The notes below the pieces were generated by a model. That model saw only the letters and a list, made by a program, of their open reading frames with translations. It did not search any database and was not told the origin of the DNA. From Deinandra increscens subsp. villosa (taxonomy: Eukaryota; Streptophyta; Magnoliopsida; Asterales; Asteraceae): a DNA stretch of 64,000 nucleotides. Where the stretch lies: NCBI GenBank assembly GCA_039602395.1, contig JBCNJP010000044.1:192424-256423 (forward strand), given 5' to 3'. Shown in pieces: positions 42,862-52,954 of the stretch; the stretch's first letter is position 1, and every line of letters begins with the position of its first letter. Both the position numbers and the translations under genes were made by a program.

Positions 42862-45038
42862 TTGATTTGCAAAAGGTCCACACGATTTTCAAAAAGCGGA
42901 TCTTTTTACAAAAGCGTTTGACAAAACCCGCTTCCGATATCTTTTGCAAATCAACGGCATACAAAAGTTTCCCGCTTAGTAGTTGTCGGTTGATAAATTT
43001 TTGTTTTTGGTTATTTATTTTTCTTTTCGTTTCTTTCTTTTCTTACATGAGAATCCAAAAATAGTGTTTTGTATTTTTGGGGGAGAAGATCAGAAAAGCA
43101 TAAAATTTTGAAAAATGCCAAAAGTAAAAAAATTGAAAAATTCAAAATGAGAAATTGATCCGACCTAGCGAGAAATGATATTACATCAGCTTGTGTTATC
43201 AACCATGGATAAAGTAGGAATAAAGGCTATAGGTGCTTGTTTGGTTAGTTGAATGCGTTAAGGCAAATCTGATATATGCTAGTATGATATAAACATAATG
43301 CCTGCTAGATAGTTGTGATGTTACATCATGAAGGACACTGTGTAATGTTGGCAACTAAAAATGAAAACTACAAAACATAATAAAAGAGATGTTCTGGTGT
43401 ATGAATGTTTTCATTTTGCAAAGATTTAAACTTATTTGATTTCTTTATTTTGTCAAACGATCGGCCTTTATTTGCGTATCAAAAGATCGACCTGATTGTT
43501 GTTCGTTTGACATTCTGCTTTATTTTTCTTGGTGTTTCGTATAATCCATCGGATTTTCTCTGCACGTACGTGAGTACCGACCTAATTGTTGTTGGGTTAT
43601 ACATTTTCTGCTTTATTTTTAATTTCTTATTAACAATCGGACTTCCTCTGCGTGCTTACAAGGCCGACCTGATTGTTGTTTGTTTGGGGTTCGGCGTTGT
43701 TTTTGCATGAAACTCCATGAACAATAAATCTCTATTGAAAATCAGATTCTATATAAAAATAAAAAAATAGAATAAGTCATGTTGCCAGTACTCTCGATTG
43801 TGTGGGCATTCATACTATTTATGCTTGATAAATCATACTGCTAACATATCAGAAAACTATAAAAATTAATTTTCCTAAGCTAAAACAAACTGAAAAGTTG
43901 TATTCTCTGCTGACTTGGCATGCATGCTGATTAATTTTGAAATTGAAGTGTGTCTGATACATATTGACTGGTATGATCTTGCGTCTGGATCTTTCTCACA
44001 AATACAAAGCTTAAGTTATTCGCAGTTCAGTTCTGTTTGGTTATTTGATTGCTATTTGGAAAAATCCAAAAAGATTTTAGGTGTGTTTTAGCATAATCTT
44101 GTGAAAATTCAAAAAGATTTTCGGTTTGTTTGAAAATTTTATAAAAATAAAAAAAAAGATTTTATTTCTGATTTTTTTTTGATCAACCGATAATGAAAAA
44201 TCAAAACTGTGCCGGGTACAAACAACAGTCTTGGAATCATGAAGCTCATCATGAATTAATCAAAAGTTTGTGTCAAATTTATAAAATTTGGAACTTTTGT
44301 GGTCAATTTGAAAATTTCACAAATATCAGGGTTTAAATTGATTTTTTTTTAAAAGAGCCAAAGTGCAAGTTCGGATGATCCGAAGCTCCAGTTCGGAAGA
44401 GTTCGGTCACTTTCACATTGATCCGAAGGCTGAGTTCGGATGCGTTCGGAAGGGTTCGTCTGATCCAAACTGCCAGTTCGGACAACCGAACTGGGCTACC
44501 TATAATAGGCCGAAGCTCCAGTTCGGAAACATTATCACTGTTACTCAAACTTCTGAATCCTAGCCGAACTATAGCTCAAGATCCAAAAGTTAACACACTT
44601 AGAGTTGATATCAGTTGATAAAAATTGTATCAGTGTGTTCTTCTTGATAAACCGCATCTAGGTGTAAAAGGATTTTGTCTGAAATTGTCTGGATTGAATT
44701 CTAGATCAATTAACCCTTTCGGTTACGCACATAGCCGAACTGAGAGTTCGGATCCCAGTTCGTTTAGGTTCGGACAGGTTGACCAAGCCAGTTCGGACGT
44801 TGACCAAAGTCAACTTCGGTTATTTACCGAACCTAGTTCGGATCCAGTTCGGATAACCATTGTTAGTTCGGATCCAGTTCAAATGTCATATCCAGTTCGG
44901 ATCCAGTTCGTGTAATTTCAATTTTTGAACAAATATTTGATCGTTTACGCGAATGGTTAATAATTGACGAACTTGGTGAACCTTTTTTTTATAATCACGT
45001 TGAATTTAACGAACTTTTCATTTTATGTGTTTTCAGAA
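42862..45038 (+). other. Region between RNase H and envelope-like ORF, element A
   Basis: Starts with a G-rich tract (TTTTTGGGGGAGAAG, near 43074), then a stretch (43400-44160) homologous to E's 7100-7740. From 44360 to 44910 it is packed with CCGAACT/AGTTCGG motifs, as in the LTRs of this family, with a TATA-like CTATAATAGG near 44500. It ends in a pyrimidine-rich splice-acceptor-like TTTTATGTGTTTTCAG at 45021-45036, just before the ATG of the envelope-like ORF. Short ORFs such as 43405-43710 and 44625-44915 are not convincing. Confidence 0.6.
44360..44910. repeat. CCGAACT/AGTTCGG motif array upstream of envelope-like ORF
   Basis: About 20 copies of GTTCGG or CCGAAC in 550 bases, many as AGTTCGGATCC or as inverted pairs. 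The same motif clusters in the LTRs at 2706-2775 and 6660-6725. Confidence 0.85.
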
Positions 45039-47584
45039 ATGGCGTGCGATTTGAAGGTTGGCAAGAAACACAACATTTTTGCACATCTCAGTGTTACCAG
45101 ATCAAAACTTTCCAAGTTCGGTGGTTCTGGGATATTTGACTTTCTATGACGATCAAGGATACACTACGCAATTACACATGATTGTGATCCGTACCGTGAC
45201 ATTCATACCGAGTTCTGGACCACTACTCGAACAATAACTGAAGGTCAAATCAGAATTTTTGGCACTGGGCAAAACAAAACTGTGGAATTTACAGAAGCAG
45301 ATGTCAGACGGGTATTAAAGTTTACTAGCGATGATACAACAGTCCCGTTGGTGTTTGATCAAGCATACAATGTGGCACTACTGAAAAGAGTGTGGCATGC
45401 TGAAGATCCTAGCAGAGACTGGATTTACAAGTCAGAATTAAATGTTCCCTACAAGTTCCTGATACTCGTTCTTCTATATTGCTTGGGAAACAGAATTGTT
45501 GGTCTCGAGGTTCACTCAGATGATCTTGAATGATCTATATCCAACTTTGGTAAAGAATGAATATCAGAGATGAATCTAAAGCATATGAGTGAGACAAGTG
45601 TTGGTACATTAACAACGTATCAGAAGAAGAAACCAGATGAGTACCCGAAGATGAAAAGGTTAATAGGTCATCTGGCAAATGCAAATTATGTTGCACTAGC
45701 CCAAGGTGCACCTCGTCATGTTGAAGGTAGTTCATCAGATGAACTTGATTATAGCTCCATTGAGGAACGAAACCAACAACCGAAACAAGCAAAAGTTAGA
45801 CGACCAAGACGACAAGAACAAACACCACCCGTTATACAAGAACCGGTAGTATCTGAACCAGTTCAAACTGAACCTCTTGTCACAGAACCTGCTGTCTCAG
45901 CACATGAAGTCCAAGAGACTGTCAATGTGACTGAGACACCTGCAGTGAATACCTTGGTAGATGAAGAAGAGTCTGATGATGATGAGCTAAGTGATGTGGC
46001 AGTAGACTCTGAGGATGTTTCAGATACAAATAACCCATTTGTGTTTATTCAGCTTATATCAAAGAATGTTCGAGTAAGAAATGGTAGCAAAGAACATCTT
46101 GCTTACCGAACAAGTCTAAACAAGAACAACAACCGATAGATTGGTCGAGTATATGAAGATAAAGCCCCATCAGAATCTGATGAAGATTACAACCCTGAAA
46201 CTGATGTCGGACATGGCAAAGGTAAACAGCCGACGACTTCCTCATCTCAACTAACACCAGGTAAAAGGAAGAAGTCGATTGCCGCTGGTAGAAGAGGTAA
46301 GAAACTTAAAAGTTCAGAATTTGTATTCAAACGTCGTGCCGATGGATCTTCATCTGGTGGTCCGGATATGTCTATGCGCGTGACAACTTCAACTCCAGCT
46401 GCAACATTGTCTACTTCTACAACACAAGCTGCTTTGTTCACTGAGTTAAATCAGTCGGGGATTTTGAAAGATTTCTTGGGATTGTCAAGGTCTACAACAG
46501 CCAGCACAACACTTTCAGCAAGTGTCGGTGGTCAATTTGTAAATCAGCCAATGGGAACAACTACAACTCCAACATTCTCAACACCAACAACATCAAGCGC
46601 TTCCACACCAGATGTCAACATTAGTGTCACTCAAAGTTCAATCTCGTATTCTCAAATGGAGATACTCAACAGTGCACTTCTCGATTGTCAAGCACAGCTC
46701 GATGATTTAAAGACTAAGGATGATGAAAAGTCCAAGGTGATTGAGGTGTTGAAAAGAAAAGATGAGGAGAATTCACAATTGATTGTAGAATTAAAGGCGA
46801 GAGATGAATATTAGTTGAAACAGTTGGTTGAGTTACATAGAGATTACCTACAGTTCAAAAGTGGGGAAGCGGCCAAAGCTCAAGAGATTACAAGATTAAA
46901 AACGGCTAGTATGAATCAAGATGCCCAAATTGCAAAGATGAATGAGCAGCTGGAATTTCTGCTTGAGAAATTTACTGCTCATGGGGAGATTGGTTCTGGT
47001 TCAGGATGTAAAGATGATATACTGCAATATTTGAATGATGAACATGAGAATGACGACCCGGAAGGTACCACTGGTGGAGGTCCAGGCCCAACCGGAGCTT
47101 CTGGTCCGGGTGCTGGTACTTCTGCATTCTAGGGGGAGTCGGATTCCAGAGAAGCAGTACCATTTACTTCAGTCCTGTCTAACCAAGTAGCCAAAGGCAT
47201 AAATGAGATAGGCACGATATTAGAAGATGGCGAGTTTGTCTGTGAACTCAACCAAGCTCAAATTCAAGCGATCTTCGATTTAAATAACGAGGAGATGAAG
47301 AAAGCTGCCGAGGTTGAACCCGAAATGTATGAGTCATCATAGACTGAAAGTGAAAATGATAACTTGGATGAGGAAGTTGAGGTTGAAGACATAACTGAGG
47401 AGGAGTATCCTAATTTGTACTCCAATTTCAACAACACCAACTCTCAAGCTGACAACGATTTTGAGTATTTTCTTAAGGAAAAGGGTGATGTGGCTAAGGT
47501 AAAGCTGAAAAGGAAAGAAGTAGAAAATCCTAAAGACCGATTTCTAAAGAGGTTAAGGAACAGAAACAACGACGAGTTTACAAT
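45039..47584 (+). pseudogene. Envelope-like ORF of Sirevirus-like element A, first part (broken)
   Basis: Starts MACDLKVGKKHNIFAHL. The same frame stays coding-like for 2.5 kb but carries stops (45147, 45531, 45558, 46137, 46812, 47130, 47340). In order: N-terminal domain with DVRRVLKF and SELNVPYKFLILVLLYCLGNR (about 45300-45490); an acidic Pro/Glu/Val-rich middle (45740-46020); a basic KRKK patch; a Ser/Thr-rich segment (46370-46620); a coiled coil (46655-46990); a Gly/Pro-rich stretch. Its position after RNase H matches the extra ORF of Sireviruses. I see no signal peptide or strong membrane anchor, so 'envelope-like' is a positional name; function unknown. Interrupted at 47584 by solo LTR F2. 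Confidence 0.6.
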
Positions 47585-49205
47585 TGATGTGTTCGGAACT
47601 ACACTAAAAATACTATTAAAACCTAGACCTAAACCTAGACCTAGACACACCTAATTTTACCGAAAATTCCTAAACTAAACCGAACCCTAAGGCAAGTGTA
47701 CCTATCGGATTGTAGCTAAGCTAAGGCAAGACCGGGAATATCGAACCTTAGAGACACTCTATAGACAAAATTAACCTAGGACCTAAGAATTGGAAATGCT
47801 AAGTAATTGATTTGGGTTTTTGATTTGAGAGTTAATTAACTAAAATTACCTAACAACTCAACCAACAAACAAACAAACGCAGGACACCCTTGGAAAAACC
47901 AGAAGAGAGAAGAGTATCACCTAGACCCTGGAATCCTACTTAGCACCTATAACCTCATTCAGCTTCGATTGATCTGATGGTGGCTAGTTCACCTTTTAAG
48001 TCCTTCCTAGCTACACCTCTAACGCTCGAACAGGAGTTCACCTTTTGAGTACTTCCTACCTCAATTAGACCTAACCACCTCTGAACCTAATCTTGGGCAC
48101 CTTAGACCTAACAGGAGCTACCAATAACTACCATGAGTAACACGGAATAGCAAGCTAGACAAAACCCTAGGACACTTCCTTTTGAGACAATGCAACCCTA
48201 GAACTTTAACCAACCCAACTACCTGACAATCCTTTACCTTTTAAGTCTCAGAATAAGCAGCACATTACAAGGAAATTACCAATCAATTATCAATGCAATA
48301 GTCAAGGAAACCCTAACTACACTTTAGCAATTAACCCTAAAGTCAACTACTTTAGCTAATCTACCTAAACCGAAAGACATTCGCGGGTAAATTAAGCATC
48401 AACAATCAACTAATAATCTGCTCATAACACACATATGCATCAAACATGGCAGTCATTGGAATTTAATAAAAGTGCAACATCAATCAATCAATCAAAAACC
48501 GAATAAAGTTATAAACACCAAATATTCATCCAATTGGGTCTAGGCAATACAAACAATTTAGCCTAGCCTCATGTTAACGTCTAGAGTAATAATAAAATTC
48601 TGAACTTTAACAGAAAACATGATTGTATTTAAGAATCAAGGATGAAACCCGGTAGACCGATGATGATTCGTGTTAAGAAACTGATCCACCGATGATTCCT
48701 CCTTTGTCCCTGGCCGTCTCTGCTCTTCAAGTCGCCCAAAATCGCCTCTGAGTTCGTCTAGAAGTCGAAGAATGACGAATACAAACCCTAAAATCGAATT
48801 TATATCGATTAAGCAAAATTTGCGGGTTTTAGACCTCCAAGTGTATCGCTTGGAGGTATATTCTGGCTAGGCGATACGCCTGAAACTGATGTCGCGACAA
48901 AACAGTCGGTCAAACCGACTTACTTCTTCTGTTGACTCTCTCCTCACGCGCGTATCGCCTTCAAATCATCAGGTTCCAGGCGATACGCCTGGACCTGCTT
49001 GTTCAGCACTTCTTCTTCCTTTCTTCTTAACTTCTCTAGTGGCCTCGGGAATTCATCAAATACCTACAAAACTTGTGAAAACATAAATAACTGACTCCAA
49101 GACACAACTTAACTAAAACAAACTAAAACTAATGGAAATCGACTCAAACTGACTCAAATAGACGCGTAAAAGACCTCGGAAATGAGATGTGTTTGCAACA
49201 CATCA
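47585..49205 (-). mobile_element. F2: solo Athila-like LTR
   Basis: 1621 bp, TGATGTGTT...AACACATCA, same family and strand as F1's LTRs but more diverged. Flanked by perfect ACAAT duplication (47580-47584 and 49206-49210), so it is a solo LTR left by recombination between the two LTRs of a full element. GGCGATACGCC-type motifs lie at 48836-48993. Confidence 0.92.
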
Positions 49206-49210
49206 ACAAT

Positions 49211-49989
49211 GAATACATGAAGACATTTCATGCCAATTATGTTCCTCCTCCAAAACCGATCAAGCAAAGAAGGCATGTCATATTTAAGGGTCAGGTGTCA
49301 GGTGACATAGAGAGTTGGATGTATGCTAAAAGTATAAAGTGTTATGGAAACAAACGCCAGTTTGGTATCCAATATTTCATGTGTGCATTGGATTTCAGTA
49401 CTCTGCCAGTGTCGGATGTTCGTGAGCTTACAAGAAAACCTTTCTATAACTATGGAGATGATTGGAGGGGTTTACATTTCAAAAAGATGGTGGAGAAAGA
49501 GTGTGATAAGGGATTTCAATTCCTGAAGCCACAAAGAACAAAGAGAAGTGAACACCTGAAAAAGGTTCATCCAAGAATTGGTAAGAAGCTCATTGTATTA
49601 ACATTCAAGAAGAAGCCTAATGTAATGAAGAAGATTCCATTGATGAACATGGAATTGGATTTCATATAGAACTTGAAGTGGTGGTACTACAATGAATAGA
49701 CTGGTGAAGCGGTTATTGTGTTGGAGGATGATAATCGAGTTGTGAAGGTGTTCGATCCCATGTGGCTGATCAACTTATCAAAGGCTGACATAGACGAATT
49801 TTACCATAGTCAAATTCTTTTCCATCCTGACTTTATTTAACAGGATCTGCAATTCCAAAGGGTGATCCGGATCTGCTTTGCTTTTAATATCTATGCCGAG
49901 CAAAACCATAAAAAGACATGGACTGGGATGGAGGCTGGAGCTCAAGAATGAAAGAAAAGTGAGCAACATTTGCCAAGGGGGGAGTTTTT
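49211..49989 (+). pseudogene. Envelope-like ORF of element A, last part (broken), and polypurine tract
   Basis: Continues after F2 in a shifted frame to about 49669 (basic, Lys/Arg-rich, with KSIKCYGNKRQFGIQYF and a WRGLHF.KM block), then less clearly coding to about 49950 through stops. Ends at AAGGGGGGAGTTTTT (49975-49989), the polypurine tract next to the LTR. Function unknown. Confidence 0.55.
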
Positions 49990-50526
49990 TGATACATGCA
50001 GATGGCAAGATGCTGGATTAGACAAAAGATTTCAGAAGAAAATATCAAGTCTAAACCTAATCAGCCGAACGGCACCCGAACTCTGGACTAACTGACACCC
50101 GAACTGCCAGTTCAGACAAAGTCCAATTCGGGTGATCGGTTTCTTATATATAGTCGATTGTGTTTAGATTTTGGAAACGAGTGTTCTTAAGTGTGTGTAT
50201 TCTGAGGTGTTTTTCAGAACTGTACTCTGAGTCTTTTGTAATCCTTGTTCAAGTGCTATATGAAAGATTTAGTTTTATTTACCTCGTTATTGTTTGTTTC
50301 TTTGTTAAAATGGCTTGAGTTGCGCACATTCCACCGCTACACGCTCTTTCAAAACGTGTGTTCTTAAGTGTGTGTATTCTGAGGTGTTTTCCAGAACTGT
50401 ACTCTGAGTCTTTTGTAATCCTTGTTCAAGTGATAAATGAAAGATTGGGTTTTATTACCTCGTTATTGTTTTTTCGTTGATATAATGGCTTAAGTTGCGC
50501 ACAATCCACCGCTACATGCTCTTTCA
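49990..50526 (+). repeat. 3' LTR of element A, with internal 176-bp duplication
   Basis: TG (TGATACATGC) to CA (CTCTTTCA). Contains CCGAAC-type motifs (50063-50140), TATA-like CTTATATATAG near 50143. The segment 50175-50351 is repeated with about 90% identity at 50352-50526, so the R/U5 part is present twice. Start and end match the family of 2635-2986 and 6466-6790, but the body is a different subfamily. Confidence 0.7.
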
Positions 50527-50680
50527 CGGGGACATGACGCTTATTGGCTAAAACATACAGTTCAAGTAAAACCGTGAATGGACTCGGAATTTTGATTAGT
50601 CAACGACATTATTCTAATGTTTAATCATTAATAATGTCATTCTATTTTCATATCTAACTCGAATCTTTTGCTTTTTGAAG

Positions 50681-51876
50681 ATGGATCCCACCGAATTGGC
50701 CACTATCATATCCCAACAAATGGCTATCATCCTTTCTAACATGGTCAACCAGCTCAACGAAACCATTCAAACTCGAACCATTGTACGCACTAATGATAAT
50801 GGAGAGAGTTCCAACCCTAGTGGAGTCGAAGCTCATATAAACTGTTTGTGGCCTCTTAACCTACTGAATAATTAGCTAGAACCGAAGGGGCAACAGGTTT
50901 CCTCCAATGGTTCGAGAAAATGGAAGCTACGCTAAACATGTAAAATTTTCCCGAAGCTCAATAGGTCAAGTATGCGTCAAGTACATTCAAGAAAGGGGCT
51001 CTAACTTGGTGAAATACACAAATAAGAGCCAAGACTCGGGAGGTTCTTCCTGCTTTGACTTGGGATGCAGTCAAGGCTTTGTTAACTTAGGAGTATTGTC
51101 CTAGTTCAGAAATAAGGAAGTTAGATGCCGAATTCTGGAGTCTCACCATTAAAGGAGCTGAACATCTCAATTTTACAGCTCGATTCCAAGAACTCTCTTT
51201 GTTTGTTCCTCACTTAGTGTCTCCTGAACAAACTGAAATCCACTGCTACATCGACGCACTCCCTGAAGCGATGCGTATAGTAATGATGTCGGTGAACCCT
51301 ACAACTCTGTCAGCTACCATCAACTTGGTTGGAACTCTAACTGCTGAAATGGTCAAGACTAGGGTGCTAAAAAAGGAAACTATCAAAGACAAGGATGACT
51401 GTGGTTCAAGTTCAAGAAACAACGAGACCAACAACAACAAAAGGAAAAGGGCCACTCAAAGCTATGCATTGGTTACCCATGTTGTTCACGTGAATGTTGT
51501 GGCTTCACCCAATACTATTGTCTTCAGGACTAACTATAAGGGTCCGAATCCTTTGTGCACCATTTGTAGCTATCACCATCCCTCTGGCACGCAATGCCGC
51601 AAGTGTATCAAGTGTGGATTGTTTGGGCACCTCGTTGGAAGGTGCAAGGTTACTCTAACAGGAACAAACACGACACTGGCTACCATACCCGTGCCAAACA
51701 ACAACTCCAGCCATGCCTGTTACCAATGCGGGAGTCCTAATCACTTCAGGAACTAATGTCCCGAATTGGCCAACAACAATCAAGCCACCCGAGGTCGAGT
51801 TTTTATACTAGGGGCACCTGAAGCTTGTCAAGAGCTAAACCTCATCACGTCATCACGTCATCAAGTTGATAGTTGA
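50681..51876 (+). pseudogene. Gypsy gag of element K (broken)
   Basis: Starts MDPTELATIISQQM. The order of blocks matches C's Gag: N-terminal helix, FLQWF.K..A (frame shifted, near 50905), EYCP (about 51095) followed by the EI.KL..EFW.L...G block, then an open frame 51199-51756. Two knuckles: CRKCIKCGLFGHLVGRC (CX2CX4HX4C core, about 51604-51647) and CYQCGSPNHFRN followed by TAA where Cys is expected. Several stops and frameshifts in the first third. Would be the particle protein of a chromovirus-like element. Confidence 0.68.
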
Positions 51877-52954
51877 ATACCTTCGTCCGTGAATTTTCTC
51901 GAGTTATTCGAAAGAGTCAACAGCTTTTTTTTATTTGAATCACATTAGTCAATTTTCAATGAACAATTGTTAGACTGATATTTTTTCGTACACCTTGTTA
52001 GTTTAATTGTGCCTGGTCAGTTGATTTTTTCCATGAATAAAGCTTTGTTTCTTATGCCCACTATCAGTTTGATCATGCATGAACATGCTTAGTTTAATTA
52101 TCCATGTACCTTATTAGCATGATTATACTTAAATGATAGTAGATAAATTTCCAAGAACTTTGTGTCAACATTCCTAATTTGATTATCCCTTGATAGAACA
52201 TTGTTACACTATTATTCTATGGTGAACTATTTGTGCCTTGTGACCCACACGCGACAAGGTAAACTCTGCGGACCAAGCGTCGAAACGAGTAATTACGGAT
52301 GCACACGTAACTATAAATTTTGACGCATGGAAATCATGGTAAATCCTGCTCTGTGTTATAACATTAAACCTATCGTGATTCGGAGTGACGAAAAGGATGT
52401 TACTTGAAAAGGGCATGGTGGATATGCCGATGGTACATCCTATATATATGTGCTCCTGAAAGGTTAACCAGAAGTAGCGTTCTTTGAGTCACGAGAAGTT
52501 TGGTGTTACTTTGGACCTTGACCTATTAGTTGTTGGGAATTCTTAAGCAAAACTTTCTGCAGTATACATTTTGTGTCACAAGCCTTTATTCTATGACCAC
52601 TGTAAACTGGACGCCAATGTCTATTTAATACTACAAACTTTGTAGTGATGCATACTATCTTTGAGGAAATCCCAACGTTGTATAAGCAAACCCTTTCAAT
52701 CTAACACAATCAATCCGATCCTTTGTTGTAATTCATTTTTAATCGTTGACCCACAACTAATTCTTGTGCGAGGGGCCATCACTGGTGACTCATTCGATAC
52801 AATCCATCACATCAAATCTTATCTTTCTTGTCACTCTCAACTCATTAGTATAAGCTTTAACTTTTACACTTCGATTTTTCTCCATACTTACTATTTTACC
52901 CTATGTTTTTTACTGCGTAAATTTTGGAATAAAATTTTTCTAAGTAAGGGAGAC
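51877..52954 (+). other. Non-coding 3' region of K
   Basis: No gene recognised. AT-rich with no RT, RNase H or integrase signature in any frame; ORFs such as 52661-52969 show no family features. Ends at the polypurine tract before TGTGACAACC. Confidence 0.5.

Larger units (their letters stand above)
2987..50526 (+). mobile_element. Element A: decayed Sirevirus-like copia with envelope-like ORF, interrupted
   Basis: The outermost copia element in this stretch. Its pieces are 2987-6094 (gag), 22034-22158 (gag), 38978-47584 (gag end, pol, 3' region, envelope-like ORF), 49211-49989 and the 3' LTR 49990-50526. Insertions B, C and solo LTR F2 account for the gaps, each with a matching 5-bp target duplication. 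The 5' LTR and the start of capsid are off-window to the left of element 1. Many stops and frameshifts, and changed catalytic residues, show it is an old dead copy. Extra ORF downstream of RNase H, coiled-coil Gag and repeated polypurine tracts place it in the Sirevirus-like lineage (established features of that lineage; exact clade inferred). Confidence 0.75.
50527..52954 (+). mobile_element. Element K: gypsy remnant, gag and 3' end, pol deleted
   Basis: Starts abruptly after A's LTR, so A probably inserted into K's leader and K's 5' LTR lies off-window to the left. It holds a broken gag (50681-51876), then about 1.1 kb with no pol homology, then a polypurine-like AAGTAAGGGAGAC (52942-52954) and an LTR start. 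Gag type suggests a chromovirus; no RT to prove it. Confidence 0.6.

Noticed and set aside
43405..43710. 101-codon hydrophobic ORF as a membrane protein
   Set aside because: T-rich non-coding sequence with imperfect internal repeats of a GACCTGATTGTTGTT unit; the same region in E (7500-7740) is not open.
51246..51455. Minus-strand ORF in K
   Set aside because: Shadow of the gag frame on the other strand.
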